From: Nemertoderma westbladi
Lineage: Eukaryota > Xenacoelomorpha > Nemertodermatida > Nemertodermatidae
Length of the DNA: 64,000 bases
Assembly (NCBI GenBank): GCA_032718475.1
Contig: JAUCBJ010006567.1
Span: forward strand, 1 to 64,000
Reading direction: 5' to 3'
The notes under the pieces are model-generated. The model made no database searches and was not told where the DNA came from. It saw only the letters and a list, made by a program, of their open reading frames with translations. Below, piece by piece: positions 46,769 to 57,925 of the stretch (positions are counted from its first letter, which is position 1; each line of letters begins with the position of its first letter). The position numbers and the translations under genes were made by a program.

Positions 46769-47704
46769 GGTAAATCTTTTCGACTACGCGTAGGTCGCAA
46801 CATTGGGTCATATATCACCAGTTTCAGAGTTTTAACATTAACTAGGCATTGGTTCTACGCGTAGCTACGCGTGGACCCTACGCGACCTACGCGTATAGAG
46901 GCTACGTATAACTACGCGTAGGTGCTATATAACTATGCCTATGCGACGTTTATCATTAGTAGGCCTACGTATTCCAAGCGGTTCAGTACTAAAATTAGAC
47001 AATACTGTATGTTCAATAAACAACCCACAACCCTCAAATGCTTTCAACTGTAATTTAACCTATACTTGTATACTCTATATAGAGGGATACGCTAAGACTA
47101 CAGTACATATTCTTCACTTCATGCGTTGCGGGCGCTAAAATGTTTTAATAATGTTTAGTTTTTTAGTTTAGTTTAGTTTACAAAGGAAATAGGCCGATGG
47201 TTCTTATCGATTCTCTATGCTGTTTATTGCCTTTGTTCACGATAGGGCAAGGATATATTTAATATGTTAAACCCTTTAACAAGGGAAGGGGGAGACTAAA
47301 TTGTCTACCATGATTGGTTGCACTTGTTATTTGACCAAACAATTGAATTATTTGCAGTATTTATCAGCTTTCGCTTAACCACTTCACCGGTAGAATGGTA
47401 GCTTACTACTGTAGAATATTTAAATAATCCAATGGAAACAAAGATACTTGAATCATGAGACGTGAATATTAAGTCTACTTTTTATTCATCCTGTGTTTGT
47501 ATGTGAAAGAGCCCAATATTATTTATTACCAGTGCTGTATGTAGTGATATGAGCTTCCGATTCTGTTATTCCATTTGTCTGATAATCAGATACCTGACAT
47601 ACCGATACTTGCCTAACAACTCAACCCTACCGGACAAACTACGCGTAGCTACGTGTAGCTACGCGTAGCTACGTGTAGCTACGCGTAGGTCGAAAATATG
47701 TACC
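46769..47704. mobile_element. DNA element with ACGCGT palindromes and a 10-bp target duplication, 936 bp
   Basis: The ends GGTAAATCTTTTCGACTACG and CGTAGGTCGAAAATATGTACC are imperfect inverted repeats. CTGATAGTGG flanks both (46759-46768 and 47705-47714). Clusters of CTACGCGTAG near both ends are self-complementary. A 9-10-bp duplication would fit a MULE-like element, but no transposase is present. A decayed relative covers about 17371-18360. Confidence 0.72.
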
Positions 47705-47714
47705 CTGATAGTGG

Positions 47715-49256
47715 TCGTATTAGAGCTATACTGTGTTATGTTATGTTATGTTATTAATATCGCCAGAATAACAATAAAATATTAAATTATGCACATATAC
47801 AGTAGAATGACAATTATGAACATATCTGGCAAAGTACGCTAATAAGCGTGTACTGTATGTACTGTTATAATAAAAATACAAGTAATGGTATACATACACA
47901 ATGAATAACTACAGTAGAATTAGTAAAATAATTAAAATTGTAGTTAATTACTAATTACAGTACTTGCATAAACAGTTGGTGCATGTTAAAATTATTAAGT
48001 AAAAATAATTTAATCATATTAAAATGAAAAAAAAATGATATTAAAAAAAGATATTAAAAAACCGTCAAAGCATACTTGTTTCAAATAAAAATAATTAAAA
48101 GGCGCAAGGGCTTCAACAACATACAGTATATAGGCAAACATTTGGGCTATATATAAGCAAACTTAATGCTCAATAGGACAAAAAGTACTGTAGGTGAGGA
48201 ACATAAATTTATTACGCGTTAAGTGTCGCATAAGTAAAATACTACCGGTGAAATAAAACGTGCAAAGTAACCTTAAAAGATAGTGCAACAATTAATTATA
48301 CATATAATATACAGCGATTATCTACCATCACCATGACCATCTACCATCACAATAACACTAGTCAACTTTCAGACAATCCCCAAGAAGCGGCAAAAGTAAG
48401 AGTTCGAATGCATTTATGGAAGCAATGGTGAAGGAAGAAGAAGCAATGGTTTCCCGAAGTAGCATTTGTCACCCAAACTGAAATGTTGTTTACTGTATAT
48501 GTAGGATGATGTTCGGTTGTACCAGTAGACCGTTGACTATATGTAACCTAAATTCGGTGAAATAACTTTTACATTTGCAATAGTTTGTTTTAGATATATT
48601 TTTGAGACTTGTTTTATTTTTGATAATATATTAATTTACATATTATTACAGAGTCCTTGTCCGGACACAAATAAAAATTGCTGCGACAATATAGTTTGTA
48701 GGCTATACTGGCCGCTGAATATTGTTTTTTTTTGCAACAGCTCTGCAGAACAATACTGGATAGTTATTTTGCTCTTCTTATACTGTACAGAATGCTTGAC
48801 TGCAGCAAAATCCGTTGGAGAGACTTCATACAGTAGTCATATCTGAAAATAAATAAATTGGCATTTTATTTTGTGCATGATATTTCGCAAAGCCGGGCAC
48901 AGTAGGTTAGCTTTGCATGAATGTAAGTTTTAAAAAAGGCTATTAATTTAATTGAAAACAAATATCACCATCGTTATCATTGTTTATGACGTATAATACT
49001 CTATTAATGCTGCCCACGTTTTCAGATAGAAATCCTAAGATTTATTAGGCAGTACGCAGTAGCTTCGAAAACATCGGGTCATCTTGCTCATACAAATTTT
49101 CAAGCACACAGATCGTCAATATTTAGGCCTACTGTACCACCAGGTCCGGTACTGCTAACAGCCATTCCAGCATTCTGTAGAATCTGAGGATGAGACAGGT
49201 CTATCCACTTACAGCACTATCCAGCTATCACCAATTAAATTCCAGAAAGTACTACT
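47715..49256. other. Non-genic AT-rich region
   Basis: No gene, splice-linked exon or clear repeat family seen beyond short ATTA-rich stretches and a TTATG microsatellite near 47735. Confidence 0.5.
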
Positions 49257-49318
49257 GTGTTACCGTCAAGGTGTACCGGTACTAAATAACAGGTCATGCA
49301 GCGAGCGGATTGCTGAAA

Positions 49319-50293
49319 TTAGCGGAGGCCGATCGTTTCCCTATTTATGGCACGTTTTTCATAATATTTCCTTAGAAACTTCTATTAGGCTTCTTTGGTT
49401 AGGTGGATATGATGACTAGGATTCATAGAAATTTAATAAACAGTCTCTCTGGAATTTTTATCTTGTAGTTGCCAAGGTACCCGGGTGCAAAGTTCAAACT
49501 TTGCGCGCCTGTATTTCAAGGCGACAATGGATTCTTCCCTTGAGAATTGGTAGGTGAGTAAAGGGAATAAAAGTCTATCAAAATATTTTACATTTGAATT
49601 TGTTTACATTCCCGTTGCCATGGAAATAAGTGGAATATGACATGGAAATAAAATTTTAAAAATTGTCTACTAATTCTATAAAACACAATTTTTATTCGGT
49701 TTGTCAGTCTAAATAATAAGTTAAAATTGCCAACATTTTATTTTATAATTCGTCAATTGTGAATCATATTTCTAAAAGTCAATATTGGCAAATAAACTAA
49801 ACTGTCCAATCAGAGAGCAAGACCTGTAATATAGCATGATTTTGACATTCCAGAATATTAAATTTCGGTTAGCAAATATTAGAAATAAAGGTCAGCCACC
49901 AGGCATGTTTGTTGAAAATTATATAAGTAGTAAATAGTAGCCAATTTCTATCTGGCGGTCATAATGGGAAATTATCGTAATTCCCGTCACCATGGAAACG
50001 GGATTGAAAAATAAATTAAATGTAAAATAATTTGATAGACTTTTATTCCCTTTACTCATATGCCAAATCTCAAGAACAGAATCCCTTGTCGTTTTGAATT
50101 ACAGACGCTCGAAATTTTAACTTTGCAGCCGGTTACCTTGGCAACTACAAGATAAAAATTCCAGAAAGACATTTTATTACATTTCTATGAACCCTAGTCA
50201 TCATATCCACCTAACCAAAGAAGCACAAATGAAGTTTCTAAGGAAATATTATGAAAAAGTGCCATAAATAGGGAAAAGATCGGCCTCCACTAA
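49319..50293. mobile_element. Foldback element, about 975 bp, arms about 300 bp
   Basis: TTAGCGGAGGCCGATCGTTT on the left is inverted at GATCGGCCTCCACTAA on the right. Matching continues through CCCTATTTATGGCAC, TTAGGTGGATATGATGACTA and CTTTACTCA/TGAGTAAAGGGAATAAAAGT to the CCGT(T/C)(G/A)CCATGGAAA words near 49615 and 49985. No coding capacity. Confidence 0.8.
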
Positions 50294-50317
50294 GCGCGCG
50301 AGCTGGGGGAAGATCTT

Positions 50318-52345
50318 CTCTGTGCTGGGGGTAAGAGCGCGTAAGAAAAGGGGGAAGAGGGGGAAAGAAAAGGGGTATGGATCTATAAATAGCATCCAAT
50401 GGGTCGCCTCTATTTTACGACCGTTCTATACTGTAAACATACAGCTAGAGCTACCTTATTGAGAAGTCTACTTAACCGCACCCACCCACCCACCTAAGCA
50501 CGTGTACTTAACCGCACCAACCCACCCACCTAAGCACGTATACTTACCCACACCCACCCACCTACCTAAGCACACCTAGTTAACCGCACCCACCTAAGCA
50601 CATCGACTCAACCGCACCGACCCACCCACCTCAGCACGTCTACTTAACCACACCCACCCACACACCTAAGAACGTCTACTTACCCGCACACACCTAAGCG
50701 CATCGACTTAACCGCACCCACCCACCCACCCACCTAAGCACATCAACTTAACCGCACCCACCCACCCACCTAAGCACGTATACTTACCCGCACCCACCCA
50801 CCTACCTAAGCACACCTAGTTAACCGCACCCACCTAAGCACATCGACTTAACCGCACCCACCCACCCACCCACCTAAGCACGTGTACTTAACCACACCCA
50901 CCCACCCACCTAAGCACGTATACTTACCCGCACCCACCCACCTACCTAAGCACACCTAGTTAACCGCACCCACCTAAGCACATCGACTTAACCGCACCCA
51001 CCCAACCACCTAAGCACGTGTACTTAACCACACCCACCCACCCACCTAAGCACGTATACTTACCCGCACCCACCCACCTACCTAAGCACACATAATTAAC
51101 CGCACCCACCTAAGCACGTCTACTTAACCACACCCACCCACCCACCTAAGCACGTATACTTACCGCACGCACCACCTACCTAAGCACACCTAGTTAACCG
51201 CACCCACCTAAGCACATCGACTTAACCGCACCCACCCACCCACCTAAGCACGTGTACATAACCGCACCCACCCACCCACCTAAGCACGTATACTTACCCG
51301 CACCCACCCACCTACCTAAGCACACCTAGTTAACCGCACCCACTCTCCCTCCTAAGCACGTCTACTTAACCGCACCCACCCACCCACCTAAGCACGTGTA
51401 CTTAACCGCAACCACCCACCCATCTAAGCACACCTACTTAACCGCACCCACCCACCAACCTAAGCACGTCTACTTAACCGCACGTGTACTTAACCGCAAA
51501 CACCCACCCACGCACCTAAGCACATCGACTTAACCGCACCCACCCATCCAACCCACCTACTTAAGCGCACCCACCCACCCTCCTAAGCACGTCTACTTAA
51601 CCGCACCCACCACCAACCTAAGCACGTCTACTTTTTTACAAGAACCGTTTTTTGATAATAGTCTCCTATAAAATAATGCTAAGTATTTACATCCTAGAAC
51701 ATTCGATAACTAATGTAAATTATTGTAATTAATAGGTTGGTTGCTTTTTTTACCATATATTATTAAATAAATGGGAGATAGTTAGTGCAGTTAGTTTAAT
51801 TATAATATCATAAACATCACTGCACAAAAACGCGCTTTACACACAGATCTTTAAAACATTACCTTTATTCGCATGCGAAAATAAGGGTTATGCCAGAGCC
51901 AGCCTAGAGGCCAAGCAAGGTACCGGTAGCCGTAGCAATGCAAGAAGCTAGAAGCTTCCTATTGGGTGCTATTTTTAGATCCTTCCCCCTTTTCTTACCC
52001 CCTCATCCGTGCCACCACTGGTTCAGCCAAACAACCCAGGCAGCTCCGTAGCCCATCATTGTTCCAATTCTTCCGGTAGGCTATCATTACGGCTCTCCTA
52101 ATTTGTTTCAAATTTGTTTCACTGGCATACTTAACATTGTTCCAATTTTTTGAGCTCCGTAGCCCATCATTGTTCCAATTCTCCGGTAGACTATCATTAC
52201 GGCCCTCCTAATTTGTTTCAAATTTGTTTCACTGGCACACATAGCATTGCAGGTAGGACACCATTACGTGGCTCCTAATATGTTTCAATTATGTTCCAAT
52301 TTTGTTTCAACTAACAGAGACATACTAGTGGCAGTACGCGCGCCA
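50318..52345 (-). mobile_element. Minisatellite-bearing DNA element, copy B (inverted relative to copy A)
   Basis: The inverse of 14815-17273. GTGCTGGGGGTAAGAGCGCG begins it. GGATCTATAAATAGCATCCA follows and the other inner terminus (TGCTATTTTTAGATCC) is at about 51968-51983. Flanking unique arms match copy A, including the AAGAACCGTTTTTTGATAAT arm, the CGCATGCGAA word and the double TTTCAAATTTGTTTCACTGG block near 52100-52230. The central array is shorter. Confidence 0.72.
50470..51630 (-). repeat. Minisatellite inside copy B
   Basis: About 35 degenerate units of the type CTTAACCGCACCCACCCACC followed by CACCTAAGCACGT. Here the units form a higher-order block (a CACGTATACTTACCC unit, a CACACCTAGTTAACC unit, then a CACATCGACTTAACC unit) that recurs about five times between 50520 and 51340. 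Copy A shows no such order. Confidence 0.88.
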
Positions 52346-52385
52346 TGACCTGTTATTTAGTACACCTTGGTTACCGTGTACAAAT

Positions 52386-53311
52386 ACTGGTACTGTATTG
52401 TGTACAGACGTACGATTGTCAGATTGTGTGAGCTAGCTGTAGGCCTGGTAGGCCTACAGCTTGCAGCTGTACAGTACTGGTATACCACCGGTAAGCTAAA
52501 ATCAGTTTAAAAAATACTTTTTTTAACTAATCATACAGTCATAGTTTTGTGGACGATCTGTGAACAACCAAGGTTGTCCAGGGACCGTACGCACAGTACA
52601 GCGGTACTACCGCTACCGCAAATACCGCGCTTTTTACTACCGCTAGCCGCAAATGCCAACTACAGAACTAGGGTACAAAATACTGCGGACTGCAGTTGCA
52701 TACATACTGACATAGGCCTATTTGTATATATTTACTGTAGGGCTTACCGGTAGTTCAGTAGTTGGTTTTTATATTTTACTATTTTCAGGACAGCAGGAGC
52801 CAAATTTGCAATTGTTTTCTGTCAACAAAAACGAAAAGAAATTAAAATGTATTAATTCATGAAAACAATTTACCAAAAATAAACCAGTAAACGCCACACT
52901 TTTAAAAAAAGTTTGTAAAAAAGTGAGCATCTAACTTCATTAGGCCTAACTGATTAATATGTTAATACCAGCTACATTTTTTGCTACCGCAAAACCCTGA
53001 AACCATACCGCCTCCGCAAAAATTAGCCTAACTACCGTACTACGATCCCTGATGCCTGACACCTGATGTGATTTCAGGGATCCAATAAGAACGAGGGTTC
53101 CAGGTGCAGGTAGGGTTGGGGTTTAGTACACTTTTTGTCTAAGGTTTCGTTTCGATTGCCAAATTACTAAATAGGCCTAAGCATTTGGTCTAATGTCCTT
53201 CTAATACCACTGTAATAATCATGTAGGTAGGCCTTTTTCAGTATTTAGGCTAGTTTCTAGATTGGTAGGCCTACTGGTAACTAACAGACTAAAGAACGAT
53301 AAAATCGGATA
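52386..53311. other. Upstream region of the ATMIN-like gene
   Basis: No gene seen. Rich in ACCGGTA and TAGGCCTA words. The promoter and 5' UTR of the gene at 53312 should lie here; I cannot place a start site. Confidence 0.45.
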
Positions 53312-55216
53312 ATGTCTGAACCGGATAGTGTTGTCAATATAACGTTATCTGTAGACGATCTCGAAAAATCGTTTTTTAAACCAAAAAGTAAGGAGGAGTA
53401 CCTTAAATGCCTGGAATCTGATTGTTTGGAATGCTTCGCAACACAAAATATGCTCCGCGTGCACTTAAAAGATGCTCATGATATTAGGTATATTGTTATG
53501 CGACCAAAGTGTCCTGAATGTGGCAGCGATTTTCACAACACCTCAGCTCTGAATTTGCACCTTACAAAACGGCACAAAATATTTCAGAATGAAGAGTGCG
53601 AACAGCCATTACCAACACTAAAATCTCAGAAAAGGTTTGTTTGTCCTGTCGCGGGATGCCGTTACCATGACTCCCTTAGATTTTTTCCAACTATGACGCA
53701 ATTAAAGAATCATTATTTGCGCATTCACGGAGCAAAAAATTACATATGTTCGCTTTGCCAAAGAAAGTTTTCTAAGTGGCTCGACTGCGATTATCACGAA
53801 TCAACTTGCGGTATTAAATATGTTTGCCACTGTGGCTGCGAGTATAAATCGATGGCTTCGCTTATGCGGCATTGCACAACTTCCAAGGCGGACGACCATT
53901 GGTTCAAGGAGGTAGCGAAATCTCCTCACAATAAACTTATGTCTTCCAACAACCCGGTGACTGTTAAACCGCTGTCGTACTCATCGAAACCAATACAGTT
54001 TGAATCTCGGCCTATCTATAAGAACACCGATGATAATAGAAACCAGTCCAAATCGTTTGTGACATCTTGCGACCTCAACAAACATAAACCACAGCTCCTG
54101 CCTAAAAACATAATAAAGTGGAGTGTTTCCGACAATGTTGTGAGTTTTTCTCTTCACAACGTAAAATCTTCATCTTCTGGTAATCCGTTAAATTTCTCTC
54201 TGGACCTCTCCACTTTTGGATTACAAACGTCTGGGTTTCCTAAGAACTCATTACCGGTACAAACAACCAGATTTCCTAAGGGTAACAGCGGCGTTGCCAA
54301 ATCTAAAACCAGCAAAAGACAGAAAACCATTGTAAACGATACAGCTGCGACGACTGATTGCTCTCCTTTTTGGCTGTCGGTTCTAGCTAATTGTGCTGGA
54401 AACGTTCCATCCATAAATGTAGCCCAAACGCAGACCACAGACAAAGATGCATTGTTTCAACCCATGAGTAGCGCCGAGACCCAGACTTTTAGAAGAATAG
54501 GGAATATCCATACACAGACCCAAGGAACCCATACCCAAGGAATCCATACCCAGACACAGAGAGTCCATACGCATAACCGAGGTACCCATACGCAGACACA
54601 AATGGTACAAGTCCATACACATAATCAAGGGATCCAAACCCAGCAGACACAAGGTATCTACACCCAAACACGACAGATCCGGCCACAGACTCAGTACCGG
54701 TACCACGGATTATCATCAGAAATCCCTGTAATTTCTGATGAAATAAAGGAATACGTACCCTTTCTTTCGAAACTCTCAGCTGAATCACAGACAATACCGA
54801 CACCCGACTTTACCTCACCGCGTAACTCCATTGACTGCCTCCACTCGGGACCCTCAGTAGACCCAGTGCTGCCACCACCCCCCGCTAGTCTCGCCAACCA
54901 ATGCGATCTCTCTGAGTTGTCGCGGTTTTTAGAATCGGTAATCGAATCCAGCGAAGCAGGAACCCAGACTTGCAGCGATTCGTTCGCTGACTTTCTGTCC
55001 ACTCTCTTTGCAGAGACCCACTCTCGAGGTAACATCGCAACTCAGACCTTGGAGGATTCGGTTTGCGATTGGTCCAAGGATTTAATAAGTCCCTTGTTCG
55101 ACGACACGGCCACACAAACAATGGAAGATCTTATTGATGAATGCTTAAATGCTGGAACCCAAACTAATCTAAGTGATATTGACTTAGATGATATTTCTAT
55201 GCCAGAATCCCCATGA
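53312..55216 (+). CDS. ATMIN: ASCIZ/ATMIN-type zinc-finger transcription factor with LC8-binding TQT repeats
   Basis: ASCIZ activates transcription of the dynein light chain LC8 (DYNLL1) and is itself bound by LC8 at TQT motifs, a feedback loop. It also takes part in ATM signalling. The 634-residue frame is complete and intronless. Zinc-finger-like units lie at about C33/C38/H51/H56, C67/C70/H83/H88, C111/C116/H134/H139 and C146/C149/H162/C166, followed by the family-typical CHCGCEYKSMASLMRH (172-187). The middle is poorly conserved. From about residue 370 to the end there are roughly a dozen TQT/TQQ motifs: AQTQTT, ETQTFR, then a dense HTQTQ/IHTQTQ/YTQTR block (about 395-460), then spaced GTQTCS, ATQTLE, ATQTME and GTQTNL in acidic sequence. 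The start ATG (GATAATG) is the first of the frame. The family call rests on finger order and TQT motifs. Confidence 0.88.
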   Translation: MSEPDSVVNITLSVDDLEKSFFKPKSKEEYLKCLESDCLECFATQNMLRVHLKDAHDIRYIVMRPKCPECGSDFHNTSALNLHLTKRHKIFQNEECEQPLPTLKSQKRFVCPVAGCRYHDSLRFFPTMTQLKNHYLRIHGAKNYICSLCQRKFSKWLDCDYHESTCGIKYVCHCGCEYKSMASLMRHCTTSKADDHWFKEVAKSPHNKLMSSNNPVTVKPLSYSSKPIQFESRPIYKNTDDNRNQSKSFVTSCDLNKHKPQLLPKNIIKWSVSDNVVSFSLHNVKSSSSGNPLNFSLDLSTFGLQTSGFPKNSLPVQTTRFPKGNSGVAKSKTSKRQKTIVNDTAATTDCSPFWLSVLANCAGNVPSINVAQTQTTDKDALFQPMSSAETQTFRRIGNIHTQTQGTHTQGIHTQTQRVHTHNRGTHTQTQMVQVHTHNQGIQTQQTQGIYTQTRQIRPQTQYRYHGLSSEIPVISDEIKEYVPFLSKLSAESQTIPTPDFTSPRNSIDCLHSGPSVDPVLPPPPASLANQCDLSELSRFLESVIESSEAGTQTCSDSFADFLSTLFAETHSRGNIATQTLEDSVCDWSKDLISPLFDDTATQTMEDLIDECLNAGTQTNLSDIDLDDISMPESP

Positions 55217-56804
55217 TGTCATTATTCACCATTATCATTGTACTAAAGGCATGGGAAATATACTATATATAGTAGATTAAATAATATCTCTAATCTTAAA
55301 TTGTGATTTTTCGAATTTTATCCTAATCAGGGCGGCGCTTCGGACTGCAGTTCCGTTCCCCTTGAATATTTGGGTTCCCAGTCTCCAATGAAAAAATTTC
55401 AAATGAATATAACATTATTTTAATTATTATTATAATGTATCATTATAATTATCATAATTATATCAAATTATCTTAAATAAATTATCAATCCCTTTATTCC
55501 CTTTCAATTAATATTTAGATGTCCGACATAAGACCTTGGGACCCAAAGCATGGACCTAACAGAGAAGTAATTTAAACCATTTCGTTTGATTCGCTCGTTT
55601 TTTTTATAAATTTCTGCACCTACTGTTAAAGTTGGTGACCGTAACAGTTGAAAGGCCATTCAGTGAAATTTGCACACCTGGCAGAGATTACACATCGCTG
55701 ACTCAAATAAAATCACTCCTAGAAACATCATTGTTGTGTGGTTTTCACTCAATAAATTGTAATAATTTTATTTTAGAGACAATGCTAAATTTTGGCACAC
55801 TCTAATTGAAAATACTCTTCTCATTCGATTCAGTGTCAAATAGACATCAACAAAAATTCTGATTTCCATTAGCACTTCCTATTACGTTTTAACTGATCTT
55901 TGTCATTTCAAATTATTTCCAATCAGTTCTACATCCTTTAAAACTGATATATTTCACCTAATTAAATCATATGGATGGATCCTCTTCATCATTGTCTACA
56001 ATCTACACGGTACTTCAAATACCCCGCCAATTGAGATTTGGCGTACGTACAATTCTTACAGTAGTAGGCCTAGGGAATTGGGTTAAGAGTTAAAGTTCTT
56101 ACAGTATATTTGATATATTCAAATATATTAATATATATTCAAATATATCAAATATAAAATATACTTTATTTGAAATTTGTTGGGGGGGGGGGGGGGGGGA
56201 TGAGTCAGATCCGTATTTTCTTTTCGATGGTTGTTAAGGGTTCTACATTTGACTTGTTCTGACCTGGAGTTAGAACCCAGAATTACCGCGCAGTAAACCT
56301 CGCGAATTTGGAGTGTTGATGTAGATCTTACTGTGTATTTAATCTATTTATATAATATTGTCAATAAACATAACTAACTAGATAAACTTTAGGCGAATTA
56401 TTGTACCACAGCCGACGCTGTAACATGTCTTACTAACAGTTAATAGTAGATCATGACTATAATAATCCTAGTAAGTTTAACACAATACCCCTAACACACT
56501 AAGGTGGTTGTATACAGTCGAAGTAATGGCTGAGCATTAACTAATCTAACCTGTAAGTGTAAGCTAACCAAACATTCGAAATGTTTGCCTCCATTTTATT
56601 TTCAGTTTAAATCGGTTTATATATGTAACTTATATGGAATCCGGATACGTCTTAAGTACTATAAACCATAATATCCATAAGTACCCATCACCATATACTC
56701 AATAAGTAAGTCAATAATACTAAAGCGGAAGGAATATAAATAGCCAAGATAATTCTATCACCAATCGAATAATAAGGTTTGGGCATCATTCAGTAACTTT
56801 GATA
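55217..56804. other. Intergenic region between the ATMIN-like gene and the Cys-rich gene
   Basis: No gene seen. AATAAA-like signals lie near 55475. An imperfect ATATTCAAATATA palindrome lies at about 56110-56170 and a 19-base G run at about 56180-56198. The two flanking genes converge. Confidence 0.5.
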
Positions 56805-57925
56805 TTATTTACAGACTGCGTAGGCCAGGCAGTAGCCATTGCAACTAACTTCACAGGAATTCCCAGACACATTTCCAGTACCCGTAAACCCCTGAGGGAC
56901 ATCTTCGCTATCCATATAGGATGCGTTGCAGGAAACGATTTCCTTGCCAGCGGGACAGCTCGCCTCAGCGCCCTTCTCCCCACCTCGCATTTCGTACTTC
57001 AAAGATACGTCACTCGAGCACAAAACTTTGGCCGTCACTTTACCATGATTTGCCGCAATCACCTCGCATTTACCATGTGCTTGACCGGGATTTACACCGG
57101 CGCAATCCCCTTCACACTGGCATCCCACAACAAAGGATCCAGGCGGACATTGTGCTGTTGCTATTTCGTATTTACTGGGACTCTTGTGCAAATTCATATC
57201 GATATCACCAACATCACCTTGCAGGTAGTCTTCTTTCTCATTGCTAGTCGCAGGACCTTCATCGATCATTCCTTTTATTTCAGTGTCATCGGAAATGCGG
57301 TAACATATAGCGGAAATATCAATACGCGACCCGCAATCATCTGTATTAGGGGCGCAGGTTCCGGATTCTAGAACACCTTCCCCACCCCCGGGGCCCCCGT
57401 TGATGTTGCAACTGGTCATGACGTATCCAGAAGGGCAACTCACACTTGTGCACAATCCCTCGGCAAATGCCGTTGGTATGAACATTTCATAAGCGCTTTT
57501 CATTTCGGTGCACGTTGCCACCGCTTGGGTGACAGAATCACCGCTGTTGCTTAGCTGGTCATTCGAGACACGGCATTCCAATACGCCGTTGTCGTTAACT
57601 ACAAGAGATCCGGCGCAATTCGGCTTCGAACAGGCGCATTTCGCCATCATTGTCCCTTCAGGACATGTTACTGCCGCATCCCCAATCACCTCTTGAACCG
57701 AGGTAACCTGGTTGTCAGGAATAGTAGGAGGTACTTTATCGATGCCTGGAACAACCAGATCGTCGCCTGTGCAAACGTTTTTGCAGTAGTATTCCATCCA
57801 CTCGCGATTTTTGATACATTTACCACTGTCTGCTTCTTCCCGACAGTCAACTTCCATACCAGTCACCTTTATGATACCATCTTCAACATCTTGACATTCT
57901 TTACTACAATTTTGATTCATGAAGC
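56805..57925 (-). CDS. Secreted Cys-rich protein: ShK-like domain plus four PCSK9-C-terminal-like modules (last exon)
   Basis: The frame ends VCK-TAA at 56805. At its 5' end an acceptor (TTTTATTTCCAG|CTTCATG) precedes the ATG, so this is probably the terminal exon and a signal-peptide exon lies upstream. Residues about 5-50 fit a ShK domain (ECQD...DCREE...GKC...M.YYCKNVC). Four modules then share the plan CPxG-x(4-5)-C, a second Cys pair, and A-x-C about 45 residues later (CPEGTMMAKC, CPSGYVMTSC, CPPGSFVVGC, CPAGKEIVSC). This plan resembles the Cys-rich C-terminal domain of PCSK9. There is no protease domain. The high Cys count and absence of membrane segments fit an extracellular protein, perhaps immune, adhesive or matrix. 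The function is unknown. Confidence 0.75.

Larger units (their letters stand above)
49257..52385. repeat. Inverted flanks around the 49.3-52.3 kb element cluster
   Basis: GTACTAAATAACAGGTCATG (about 49279-49298) is matched in inverse by CATGACCTGTTATTTAGTAC at about 52345-52364, followed by ACCTTGGTTACCG and preceded by CGTCAAGGTGTAC. So a short inverted repeat encloses the foldback element and copy B. It could be the true end of a larger composite element. Confidence 0.5.

Noticed and set aside
54154-55121. Several antisense frames of 78-114 codons over the ATMIN-like gene
   Set aside because: Shadows of the TQ-rich coding region; no start context or known domain.
56799-57371. 190-codon plus-strand frame opposite the Cys-rich gene
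   Set aside because: It mirrors the minus-strand gene, whose Cys pattern and splice site are convincing.
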